A stretch of DNA of 22,177 nt from Gammaproteobacteria bacterium (GTDB lineage Bacteria > Pseudomonadota > Gammaproteobacteria > Steroidobacterales > Steroidobacteraceae), in NCBI GenBank assembly GCA_005877965.1, contig VBNP01000093.1:1-22177 (forward strand), in the 5' to 3' direction. Position numbers and translations under genes: made by a program. The notes under the pieces were generated by a model that saw only the letters and a list, made by a program, of their open reading frames with translations, had not been told where the DNA came from and did no database searches. Shown here one piece after another: positions 13,849-21,894 of the stretch (positions are counted from its first letter, which is position 1; the number at the start of each line of letters is the position of its first letter).

Positions 13849-15134
13849 CCGCAGGCAGGAGCCGTCGCCTGCCGCGCTGGCTGACCGTCCTTGTGCCCCT
13901 GATGTGCGTCGTCGGGTGCGGCTCGCCGGCGCCACCGCACCGCGTGGTGAGTGTGTGGGCGATGGGCCGCGAAGGCGAGGTGATCGCGCAACTGCTGCCC
14001 GAATTCACCAAGCTCCATCCCGACATCGAGGTACGGATCCAGCAGCTGCCCTGGACCGCCGCTCACCAGAAGCTGCTCACAGCCTTCGCGGGCGAGGCGA
14101 CGCCGGACGTCTGCCAGCTCGGCAATACCTGGATCCCGGAGTTCGTCGCGCTCAAGGCGTTAGAGCCTCTGGACCAGAGTCTCGCGCGCTCGACCGCCGT
14201 GCAGGCGAGCGACTATTTTCCGGGAATCTGGGACACCAACATCATCGGCGGCACACTGTACGGCGTGCCCTGGTACATCGACACCCGCCTGCTGTTCTAT
14301 CGACGCGACCTGCTCGCGCAGGCGGGCTTTGCCGAGCCGCCCAGGACCTGGGAGGAATGGTCGCGCATGCTCGCCGCCGTCAAGTCCCTCGTCGGGCCCG
14401 AGCGTTACGGCGTGCTGCTGCCCTTGAATGAATTCGATACGCTACTGGTGCTCGCGATACAGCAGCCGGAGCCGCTGCTGCGCGAGGACGGCCGCTACGG
14501 CAATTTCCGCAGCGCCGGCTTTCGGCGCGCGCTGGCGTTTTACCGGGAGATGTTTCAGCGCCGGTGGGCGCCGCCGGTCGACAGCACGCAGATCTCCAAC
14601 GTCTGGAACGAGCTCGGGCGCGGCTACTTTTCCTTCTACATCTCCGGCCCCTGGAACATCGGCGAATTCACGCGCCGCCTGCCCCCCGAGCAGCAGGGTA
14701 CCTGGATGACCGCGCCCATGCCGGGGCCGGATGGCCCGGGCGCCTCGATCGCCGGCGGCGCGAGCCTGGTGATATTCCGCCGCTCGCGCCACAAGGCGGA
14801 CGCCTGGCTGCTGCTGGAGTTCCTATCCTCGGCGCAGATCCAGCAGCGCTTCTACCAGCTCACCGGGGACCTGCCGCCGCGCCGCAGCACCTGGCGCGCG
14901 CCGGAGCTTGCCGGCAACCTCTACGCCCGCGCCTTCCGCGAGCAGCTGGAGCGGGTGAAGCCGCAGCCGAAAGTGCCGGAGTGGGAACGCATCGTGACCG
15001 ACATGCGCCTGGTGGCCGAGCGCGTGGTGCACGGCGATCTCTCCGTCGAGGAGGGCGCCACGGATCTGGATCGCGACGTCGATGGCATGCTGCAGAAGCG
15101 CCGCTGGTTGCTGGCGCGTGGCGCGACGCCGTGA
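13845..15134 (+). CDS. ABC transporter sugar-binding lipoprotein (family 1)
   Basis: This 429-residue extracellular solute-binding protein is the family 1 (MalE/UgpB-type) receptor of an ABC importer. From GTG 13845 it opens with an Arg-rich n-region, a hydrophobic core and the lipobox VVGC (Cys25), so it is predicted to be a lipid-anchored periplasmic protein. Family features follow: VVSVWAMGREGEVIAQLLPEF, TPDVCQLGNTWIPEF, YGVPWYIDTRLLFYRRDLLAQAG, then the FYISGPWNIGEF and GGASLVIF segments. The GTG overlaps the stop of the hydrolase gene (GTGA); a far upstream start would encode only shadow of the minirepeat. The ligand is probably the oligosaccharide released by the coupled PF10091 enzyme. 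Confidence 0.94.
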   Translation: MTAGRSRRLPRWLTVLVPLMCVVGCGSPAPPHRVVSVWAMGREGEVIAQLLPEFTKLHPDIEVRIQQLPWTAAHQKLLTAFAGEATPDVCQLGNTWIPEFVALKALEPLDQSLARSTAVQASDYFPGIWDTNIIGGTLYGVPWYIDTRLLFYRRDLLAQAGFAEPPRTWEEWSRMLAAVKSLVGPERYGVLLPLNEFDTLLVLAIQQPEPLLREDGRYGNFRSAGFRRALAFYREMFQRRWAPPVDSTQISNVWNELGRGYFSFYISGPWNIGEFTRRLPPEQQGTWMTAPMPGPDGPGASIAGGASLVIFRRSRHKADAWLLLEFLSSAQIQQRFYQLTGDLPPRRSTWRAPELAGNLYARAFREQLERVKPQPKVPEWERIVTDMRLVAERVVHGDLSVEEGATDLDRDVDGMLQKRRWLLARGATP

Positions 15135-16009
15135 AAACGGCCCCCGCCGCCTGGGCGTTCGCCGCGCCGGCGCTGCTCATCATCACGGTGTTCTTCTTCG
15201 TCCCGGTGCTGGCGGCGCTGGCTGTCAGCCTCACGGACTTTGACCTCTACGCGCTCGCCGACATCCGCAATCTGCGCTTCGTCGGTTTGCACAACTACTG
15301 GCGTTTGCTGCATACACCGGACTTCTGGCGCGCGCTCACCAACACCGCCTATTTCGTGGTGGTGGGGGTGCCGCTGTCGCTGGCAGCGTCGCTCGCGACC
15401 GCGCTGCTCGTCAACTCGCGGCTCGCGTACCTGGCCGGGTTGTTTCGCACCGCGTTGTTCGCGCCGGTGGTGACGACCCTGGTGGCGGTGGCGGTGGTGT
15501 GGCGCTATCTGCTGCACACCCGCTATGGACTGATCAACTACGCGCTCGCCCACCTCGGCATTCATCCGATCGACTGGCTGGGTGATCCGCACTGGGCGCT
15601 GCCGGCGATCATCCTGTTCGCGGTGTGGAAGAACTTCGGCTACAACATGGTCATTTTTCTCGCCGCGCTGCAGAGCATTCCCGCCGACCTGTACGAGGCG
15701 GCGCGCCTCGACGGCGCGAGCTTGTGGCAGGAGTTCGGCCGCATCACGCTGCCGATGTTGCGTCCGACCCTGCTGCTGGTGAGCATCCTGACGGTGGCCG
15801 GATATTTCCAGCTGTTCGCGGAACCGTACGTGATGACCCAGGGCGGGCCGCTGCAAAGCACGGTGAGCGTGCTCTACTTCATGTACGAAGAAGGCTTCAA
15901 GTGGTGGAATCTGGGCTCCGCCTCCGCGGTCGCGTTCCTGCTGTTCCTCATCATCCTCGCCGTCACGGCGCTGCAACTGCGCCTGGCGCGCGACGCGCAA
16001 GCCCGATGA
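15131..16009 (+). CDS. ABC sugar transporter permease 1 (MalF/UgpA-like)
   Basis: This 292-residue inner-membrane permease has six hydrophobic helices and the cytoplasmic EAA loop EAARLDGASLWQEFGRITLP at residues 189-208, which docks the ATPase. It ends with the usual FAEPYVMTQGGP and YEEGFKWWNLGSASA segments of MalF-type CUT1 permeases. The start is GTG 15131, overlapping the binding-protein stop as GTGA; the protein then begins with its first membrane helix. It pairs with the next permease. The ATPase is encoded separately at 18331 beyond the antisense GH1 gene. Confidence 0.95.
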   Translation: MKTAPAAWAFAAPALLIITVFFFVPVLAALAVSLTDFDLYALADIRNLRFVGLHNYWRLLHTPDFWRALTNTAYFVVVGVPLSLAASLATALLVNSRLAYLAGLFRTALFAPVVTTLVAVAVVWRYLLHTRYGLINYALAHLGIHPIDWLGDPHWALPAIILFAVWKNFGYNMVIFLAALQSIPADLYEAARLDGASLWQEFGRITLPMLRPTLLLVSILTVAGYFQLFAEPYVMTQGGPLQSTVSVLYFMYEEGFKWWNLGSASAVAFLLFLIILAVTALQLRLARDAQAR

Positions 16010-16827
16010 GCACCTCTGGTGCCCGCGCGTTGCTGCATGCGCTGCTGCTCGGCGCGGCGGCGATCACGCTGTTTCCGCTGCTGTGGATGCTATCGGTGTC
16101 GTTCATGGCGGGCGGGGAAGCGAGCGCCTTCCCGCCGCCGCTGCTGCCGGGCCATGCGACGCTGGCGAACTACCGGCAGCTTTTCGGCCAGCAGAACATC
16201 GGCCGTTACCTGACGAACAGCCTGTGGCTTGCGGCCCTGACGACGCTGCTGTCGCTGCTGTTCAATTCCCTGGCGGGCTACGCGTTCGCCAAGCTGCACT
16301 TCCGCGGACGTGAGCCGATCCTCAGGGTGCTGCTGGCGGCGCTGGTGATCCCCAGCCAGGTGGCGATGTTGCCGCTGTTTCTGCTGATGAAATGGCTCGG
16401 GCTCGTCAATACCTATGCGGCGGTGGTGGTTCCGGCGATGGCGGGAATCTTCGGCGTCTTCCTGGTGAGGCAGTACGCGCTCACGATACCCGACGAGCTG
16501 CTGGAGGCGGCGCGCATCGATGGCGCGAGCGAGCTGCGAATCTTCACCTCGATCGTGCTGCCGGCGCTGCGGCCGATCCTGGTCACGCTCGCCGTGTTCA
16601 CCTTCCTGGGCAGCTGGAACGACTTCATGTGGCCGCTGATCGTTCTCACGGACCAGGATCTGTATACGCTGCCGATTGCGCTCGCCACGCTGTCGCGCGA
16701 GCACGTGCAGGACTACGAGCTGATGATGGCCGGCGCAGTACTCACCGTACTGCCGGTGCTGGTGCTGTTCCTGGCGCTGCAGCGCTATTACATCCGCGGC
16801 ATCCTCATGGGCAGCGTCAAGGGTTGA
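16006..16827 (+). CDS. ABC sugar transporter permease 2 (MalG/UgpE-like)
   Basis: This 273-residue inner-membrane permease is the MalG-type half of the CUT1 importer. It has six hydrophobic helices, the EAA loop EAARIDGASELRIFTSIVLP at 167-186, and the characteristic tail SWNDFMWPLIVL ... YYIRGILMGSVKG. The ATG overlaps the permease 1 stop (ATGA), which signals translational coupling. It is the last gene of the LacI-2 operon and ends 10 bp before the stop of the convergent GH1 gene, leaving no room for a separate terminator. Confidence 0.95.
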   Translation: MSTSGARALLHALLLGAAAITLFPLLWMLSVSFMAGGEASAFPPPLLPGHATLANYRQLFGQQNIGRYLTNSLWLAALTTLLSLLFNSLAGYAFAKLHFRGREPILRVLLAALVIPSQVAMLPLFLLMKWLGLVNTYAAVVVPAMAGIFGVFLVRQYALTIPDELLEAARIDGASELRIFTSIVLPALRPILVTLAVFTFLGSWNDFMWPLIVLTDQDLYTLPIALATLSREHVQDYELMMAGAVLTVLPVLVLFLALQRYYIRGILMGSVKG

Positions 16828-16837
16828 CTCAACTGCT

Positions 16838-18250
16838 CTAAGGTCCGAGCGCCGCGCCGTTGCTGGCGATGACGCTGGAATAGAAGCGCGCGCTCGCCTT
16901 GGGCGTGCGCCGCTGGGTCTCGAAGTCCACGTGCACGATCCCAAAGCGCTTCGAATACCCGAGCGCCCATTCGAAGTTATCCAGCAGCGACCACACGAAA
17001 TAACCGCGCAGATCCACTCCCTGCTCGAGGGCGGCACGGATGGCCCGCAAGTGCTCGCGCAGGTAGGCGACGCGCAACGGGTCCTCCAGCTGATCGCCTT
17101 CGACCGTCGGCGGATCGAAGAAAGCGGCGCCGTTCTCGGTAACGTAAACGGGCAGGTCGCCGTAGCGCTCCTTCACCCACAGCAGCGTATCGGTGAGTCC
17201 CCGCGGGTACACCTCCCACTCCGTTTCCGTGTACAGCGCGCGTCGCTGCCGCACCGGCGCCGCCCGCACCGGCCAGGAACCCGCATCGCAGCGTATGACG
17301 CTGCGGGTGTAGTAGTTCACACCGAGAAAGTCGAGCGGCTGCCTGATGAGCGCGAAGTCCGCCTGTGGCCACTGCGGCCAGGCACTGCCGAAGACCTCCT
17401 CGAGCTCCGGCGGGTAGCTCCCCAACAATACCGGGTCGAGGTACTGGCGGTTCATGTACGCATCCGCCCGCTGGGTGGCCGCGGCATCCTCGGGCAGGCT
17501 CGAAGCCGCATGTTTGGGCTCCAGATTCACCACCAGACCGATCTGATGTCGGCCCTCAGCGCGATAAGCCTCAATCGCCGCCCCATGAGCGCGCAGCAAC
17601 TGGTGGCTGGCGATGGGCGCCTCGAAGAGGTTGCGGTGGCCGGGCGCCAAGGCCCCGTGCAGGTAGCCGCCGTCTGTCACCACCCAGGGCTCATTCAGCG
17701 TCGCCCACAGCTTCACGCGATCATCGAGCTTGCGGAACACGACCGCGGCGTACTCGGCAAACCACCTGGCGGCATCGGGATTGAGCCAACCGCCGCGGTC
17801 ATCGAGTGCCGCCGGCAGATCCCAGTGGTAGAGCGTCACCATGGGTGTAATGCCCTGGCTGAGCAACGCGTCCGTCAGGCGGTCGTAGAAGGCAAGCCCG
17901 GCCGGATTGACCGCGCCCGCGCCCTGAGGGATCACGCGGCTCCAGGAGATGCTGAAGCGGTAGGCTTTGAGGCCGAGCCTGCCCATCAGCGCCACATCCT
18001 CCGCGTAGCGGCGATAGTGGTCGCAGGCGACATCACCGGTATCACCGTCGCGCACCCGACCGGGGGTGTGCGCGAAGCGCTGCCAGATGCTCGGCGCGGC
18101 ACCGTCGGCGAGCGGGGAGCCTTCGATCTGATAGGCCGAAGTCGAACAACCCCACAGGAAATTCGCTGGGAAGGTGATGGCGCACCTCGTGGTTGTTATC
18201 GGACAATACCGGGATGCTGCGAAAACGTTTTCTGAGCCCTCGGTATGCAA
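16838..18250 (-). CDS. GH1 beta-glucosidase, cytoplasmic
   Basis: This GH1 beta-glycosidase of up to 470 residues hydrolyses terminal beta-glucosides by a retaining mechanism. The acid/base glutamate is in TLNEP (Glu187) and the nucleophile in VTENG (Glu372). FLWGCSTSAYQIEG, SISWSR and VWSLLDNFEWALGYSKRFG are classic family segments. There is no signal peptide, so it acts on imported sugars. The start is uncertain: the only canonical in-frame start is TTG 18250, which would encode a LacI operator as its first residues. The family-like N-terminus ITFPANFLWG begins at ATC 18178, preceded at a good distance by GAGGTG. The coordinates show the longest reading. It is divergent from the MalK-type ATPase. 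Confidence 0.93.
   Translation of the reverse strand: MHTEGSENVFAASRYCPITTTRCAITFPANFLWGCSTSAYQIEGSPLADGAAPSIWQRFAHTPGRVRDGDTGDVACDHYRRYAEDVALMGRLGLKAYRFSISWSRVIPQGAGAVNPAGLAFYDRLTDALLSQGITPMVTLYHWDLPAALDDRGGWLNPDAARWFAEYAAVVFRKLDDRVKLWATLNEPWVVTDGGYLHGALAPGHRNLFEAPIASHQLLRAHGAAIEAYRAEGRHQIGLVVNLEPKHAASSLPEDAAATQRADAYMNRQYLDPVLLGSYPPELEEVFGSAWPQWPQADFALIRQPLDFLGVNYYTRSVIRCDAGSWPVRAAPVRQRRALYTETEWEVYPRGLTDTLLWVKERYGDLPVYVTENGAAFFDPPTVEGDQLEDPLRVAYLREHLRAIRAALEQGVDLRGYFVWSLLDNFEWALGYSKRFGIVHVDFETQRRTPKASARFYSSVIASNGAALGP
18221..18232. promoter_or_regulatory. LacI-family operator (GAAAACGTTTTC)
   Basis: This is a perfect 12-bp palindrome with the AAACGTTT core, matching the operator of LacI-2 at 10901-10912. 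It lies about 43 bp upstream of the family-like GH1 start at 18178 and about 100 bp upstream of the divergent MalK-type gene. An AT-rich TAAAAT on the minus strand (18256-18251) could be the GH1 -10 box. Binding here would put GH1, and possibly the ATPase, under LacI-2 control. Confidence 0.78.
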
Positions 18251-18330
18251 ATTTTATCCGAGTTCGCGCGGGGCTGCACCGTGCCGGCGCCGGGGCGCAC
18301 GGCTGCAGCTTGAGTGAGTGAGGAGCGGGA

Positions 18331-19443
18331 GTGGCTGCGGTACAGCTCGAGCGGGTACGCAAGGTCTACGGCGGCAAGCACATCGCGGTCGTCGATGCGA
18401 CCTTCGCCGTGGCCGACGCGGAGTTCGTCGTGCTCGTCGGTCCCTCGGGCTGCGGGAAATCCACGTTGTTGCGGATCATCGCCGGCCTTGAGTCACCCAC
18501 GTCCGGGACGGTGCGCATCGGCAGCCGGATCGTCAACGATGTCGCGCCGAAGGATCGTGACATCGCGATGGTGTTCCAGAGCTACGCCCTGTATCCGCAC
18601 ATGACGGTGGCCGAGAATCTGAGCTTCAGCCTGAAGCTGCGGGGCCAGTCACGCGCCGAGATCGAGCGCCGCGTGCGTGCGTCCGCCGAGGTGCTGGGTC
18701 TCACGGAGCTGCTGCAGCGGCGGCCACGTCAGCTCTCGGGCGGACAGCGCCAGCGCGTCGCACTCGGGCGCGCGCTGGTGCGTGATCCTGAGGTCTTCCT
18801 GCTGGATGAGCCGCTGTCCAACCTCGATGCGAAGCTGCGCCTGGGCGTGCGCACCGAAATCGCAAAGCTTCACCGCCGCCTGGGCGCGACCATGATCTAC
18901 GTGACCCACGATCAGATCGAAGCGATGACGCTGGGGCAGCGGATTGTCGTGCTCAACGGTGGCGAAATCCAACAGATCGACGCACCGATGAAGGTCTACG
19001 AGCGGCCCGCCAACCTGTTCGTGGCGGGATTCATCGGCAGTCCGGCCATGAATTTTCTGCGCGGACGCCTCGTGCAGCAGGACGGGCTGCATCTCGAGCT
19101 CGGGTTCACCCGGCTGCACCTCGCAGAGTGCGGTGCGACCGGACCGGATCTCGCATCCCTCGTCGGGGCGGAGGTCATCGCCGGTCTGCGGCCCGAGGAC
19201 CTGCGTCTGGGCGCCGCGGGCGGGGCGCTAGTGCGCCAGCCGCGCCTCAGCGCCGTGCTGGAGCTGATCGAGCCGGTCGGCAACGAGGCGTTTCTCAATG
19301 CACGCGCCGGCGACACGGAACTGATGCTGCGCGTGCCTCCGCACGGGCTCCCGGCCCCGGGTGATGCCGTGACGCTGACCTTTTCGCCTGACCGGCTGCA
19401 CCTTTTCGATCCGCAGACGGGGCGCCGGTTCGAGCACTTGTAG
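18331..19443 (+). CDS. ABC sugar transporter ATP-binding protein (MalK/UgpC-like)
   Basis: This 370-residue ATPase energises CUT1 sugar importers. It shows Walker A GPSGCGKST (37-45), the Q-loop MVFQSYALYPHMTV (Gln83), the signature LSGGQ (135-139), Walker B VFLLDEPLSNLDAKLR (155-170) and the switch histidine in YVTHDQ (His193). The C-terminal third, from about residue 240, is a TOBE-type regulatory domain (GLRPEDLRLG). The GTG start follows AGGAG with a 5-bp spacer. It most likely serves the two permeases ending at 16827, although the GH1 gene on the opposite strand separates them. The shared operator region suggests coordinated control. Confidence 0.96.
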   Translation: MAAVQLERVRKVYGGKHIAVVDATFAVADAEFVVLVGPSGCGKSTLLRIIAGLESPTSGTVRIGSRIVNDVAPKDRDIAMVFQSYALYPHMTVAENLSFSLKLRGQSRAEIERRVRASAEVLGLTELLQRRPRQLSGGQRQRVALGRALVRDPEVFLLDEPLSNLDAKLRLGVRTEIAKLHRRLGATMIYVTHDQIEAMTLGQRIVVLNGGEIQQIDAPMKVYERPANLFVAGFIGSPAMNFLRGRLVQQDGLHLELGFTRLHLAECGATGPDLASLVGAEVIAGLRPEDLRLGAAGGALVRQPRLSAVLELIEPVGNEAFLNARAGDTELMLRVPPHGLPAPGDAVTLTFSPDRLHLFDPQTGRRFEHL

Positions 19444-19494
19444 GGCACGAGCGGAATCGGCCGCTGGTGTGCGTGGGAACTTCAGGAGCAGGTC

Positions 19495-21018
19495 ATGATG
19501 CGCAAGGGTTGGCGCTCGTCGATCGCGTTACTGGTGCTGACGCTCGCGGTCACGCGAGCGGGCGCGCAAGTCGGTGAGAGCCGCATCACGGTGGATGCGG
19601 CGGCGCCGACACGGCCGTTTCCGCATTTCTGGGAGCGGATGTTTGGATCAGGACGCGCGGCGCTGACGCTGCGCGAGAGTTATCGTCAGGACCTGCGCGC
19701 GGTGCGCGGCGTCACGGCGGTCGCCTATATCCGCTTTCACGGCATCTTCCACGACGAGCTCGGCGTGTACACGGAGGGTCCGCAGGGAGAACCCATATAC
19801 AACTTCTCGTACGTCGACCAGGTGTACGATGGTCTTCTGGCCAACGGCGTTCGACCGCTCGTCGAGCTGAGCTTCATGCCGCGTCAGCTGGCGCGCAGCG
19901 ACATGCGACAGAGCTTCTGGTACCGCCCGGTCATCTCGCCCCCCAAGGACTATGGCCGTTGGGATGCGCTGATTACGGCGTTCGCACGGCACCTGCTCGA
20001 GCGTTACGGGATCGACGAAGTCAGCCGCTGGTACTTTGAGGTGTGGAACGAGCCCAATCTCGATTTCTGGGGAGGCCAGCCGAAGCAGTCCACGTACTGG
20101 ACGTTGTACGATCACACCGCCAGGGCTCTGAAGGCGGTGGATGCGCGGCTGCGCGTCGGAGGGCCGGCGACGGCGCAAGCCGCGTGGGTTGCTGATTTCA
20201 TCCGCCACTGCCAGCAAGACCGCGTTCCGGTCGACTTCATTTCGACACACGTCTACGGCGACGATACCGCGAAGGACGTGTTCGGGTCCGCCACGCCGAT
20301 TGCGCGTGACCAGATGGTATGTCGCGCCGTACAGAAGGTGCATGGCGAAATCCAGGCATCCCCGTTGCCGTCCTTGCCGCTGCTCTGGACGGAATTCAAC
20401 GCAAGCTTCGCGAACCACCCGCAAGTGACCGACGCGCCCTTCATGGGGCCGTGGCTGGCGGAGACGGTCCGCCAATGCGACGGACTCGTGCAGGACATGT
20501 CCTATTGGACGTTCTCCGACGTGTTTGAGGAGGGTGGTGTTGTGAAGACGCCGTTCTACGGGGGCTTCGGGCTGTTGGCCGTGGGCGGCATCCCGAAGCC
20601 GGCCTTCAACGCGTTTGCTCTGCTGCACCAACTCGGCGAGGAGCGGTACCCCGCCGACGCCGAGGGGGCGCTGCTGACGCGCCGCGGCGACGGAGCATTG
20701 GTCATCGCCATCTGGAACTACGCCGAGATCGGCTCGACTCCGAAGGCGCGAAAGGTGGTACTGACACTGCAGAACAGCGCCGCACGCACCGCAAGCGTTC
20801 AGTCACTGGACGCGGAGCACGGCAATGTTCACCCGGCGTACCGCAAGATGGGATCACCGCGCTATCTGACACAACGCCAACTCACCGCATTGCGCGCCGC
20901 TGCCGCATTGCCCCTACCCGTCGTCCGTCCGCTCGAAGCCGGTACGCTCACGCTCGGGATTCCGCCCGACGGACTCGTCCTCGTTACGATCGCAGCGGCG
21001 CCGCCGGACAGGAAGTAG
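19495..21018 (+). CDS. Secreted GH39-type glycoside hydrolase
   Basis: This 507-residue exported enzyme has a signal peptide ending near residue 24 (AGA/QV). A TIM-barrel domain resembles GH39 beta-xylosidases: RPLVELSFMP, the acid/base glutamate in FEVWNEPNLDFW (Glu186), ISTHVYG, and the likely nucleophile in LLWTEFNAS (Glu300). A C-terminal beta-rich portion from about residue 400 (GALVIAIWNYAE) resembles the accessory sandwich of the family. GH39 includes beta-xylosidase and other retaining activities, so exact specificity cannot be read. The ATG follows AGGAG by 6 bp; a second ATG follows immediately. It begins 51 bp after the ATPase and is probably cotranscribed with it. Confidence 0.9.
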   Translation: MMRKGWRSSIALLVLTLAVTRAGAQVGESRITVDAAAPTRPFPHFWERMFGSGRAALTLRESYRQDLRAVRGVTAVAYIRFHGIFHDELGVYTEGPQGEPIYNFSYVDQVYDGLLANGVRPLVELSFMPRQLARSDMRQSFWYRPVISPPKDYGRWDALITAFARHLLERYGIDEVSRWYFEVWNEPNLDFWGGQPKQSTYWTLYDHTARALKAVDARLRVGGPATAQAAWVADFIRHCQQDRVPVDFISTHVYGDDTAKDVFGSATPIARDQMVCRAVQKVHGEIQASPLPSLPLLWTEFNASFANHPQVTDAPFMGPWLAETVRQCDGLVQDMSYWTFSDVFEEGGVVKTPFYGGFGLLAVGGIPKPAFNAFALLHQLGEERYPADAEGALLTRRGDGALVIAIWNYAEIGSTPKARKVVLTLQNSAARTASVQSLDAEHGNVHPAYRKMGSPRYLTQRQLTALRAAAALPLPVVRPLEAGTLTLGIPPDGLVLVTIAAAPPDRK

Positions 21019-21061
21019 CAGGCACGGCGAAACACGCGCGAACCGCAGGTTGGAGGTGCGC

Positions 21062-21849
21062 ATGAGGGATATGGGCTGGGCGATCGTCACCGGCGCGTCC
21101 GGTGGCATGGGGGCGGCGTTCACGAGGGCGCTCGCGCAGCGCGGACACCGCGTGCTCGCCGTGGCGCGCAGCGCGGAACGCATCGCGAGGGTAGCCGCTG
21201 ACGTCAAGAAGAATGGAGGGTTGGTCGAAACGCTGGCCGTGGACCTGGCGAGCGCCGCGGGCGTCGCGGCCGTCGTCGACAGAGCTCGCGCATTGGGCGA
21301 CATCGAGCTGCTCGTCAACAACGCGGGACTGTCCACGTCGGGTCACTTTCTGCAGCAATCCCCTGAGCGCGAGATCGAGTCGATCCACGTGAACGTCGAG
21401 GCCCTCTACACGCTGACGCGCAGGATCGTCCCGGCCATGGTGGCACGGAAACACGGCGGGATCCTCAACATCGCATCCATCGTCGCATTCCAGGCGATTC
21501 CGTATTGGACGACGTACGCAGCGACCAAGGCTTTCGTCCTGGCATTTGGGGAAGGGCTGTCGTACGAGCTTCGCGACAGCGGCGTTCGCGTAGTCACGGT
21601 GTGCCCCGGTTTCACGCGCACCGGCCTGTATGCGGACACCGGTGTTCCCGGTCTGGCCGGGAGAAAGTCGTGCGCGTTGCCCTCGCTGCGTATGACGCGG
21701 GGCGCGTGGTTCGCGTCGTCGGGCTGACGAACCGCCTGCTGGCCATTTCCGGGGCTCTGACGCCGCCTTTCATCCTGCGCTGGCTCATGGCGAAGATGTT
21801 CGCGCCGGGCGCCGCGGCGCGTTCGGGGCCCGGGTCGGCGGCGCGCTGA
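21062..21849 (+). pseudogene. Short-chain dehydrogenase/reductase, frame broken
   Basis: From ATG 21062 (GGAGG 5 bp upstream) a classical SDR reads through the nucleotide-binding motif TGASGGMG (10-17), NNAG (86-89), Ser139, and the catalytic YAATK (Tyr152, Lys156), up to TRTGLYADTGVPGLAG. It then runs out of frame and stops at 21727. The expected C-terminus (EKVVRVALAAYDAGRVVRVV, then GLTNRLLAISG) continues in another frame from about 21661 to the stop at 21847-21849. Relatives usually have roughly ten more residues at this point, so a short out-of-frame deletion is likely. The catalytic core is complete, so a truncated product might fold, but it would lack the C-terminal substrate-loop region. 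The substrate is unknown. Confidence 0.82.
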
Positions 21850-21894
21850 TGAACGAGCTCCGGCAGTGAGAGTAGGGGAGGCGGGATTGGGCAC

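Noticed and set aside
12556..13935. 459-codon minus-strand frame opposite the PF10091 gene
   Set aside because: Shadow frame; the plus-strand protein matches a known domain.
16931..18235. 434-codon plus-strand frame opposite GH1
   Set aside because: GH1 catalytic motifs are on the minus strand; this frame is a charged shadow.
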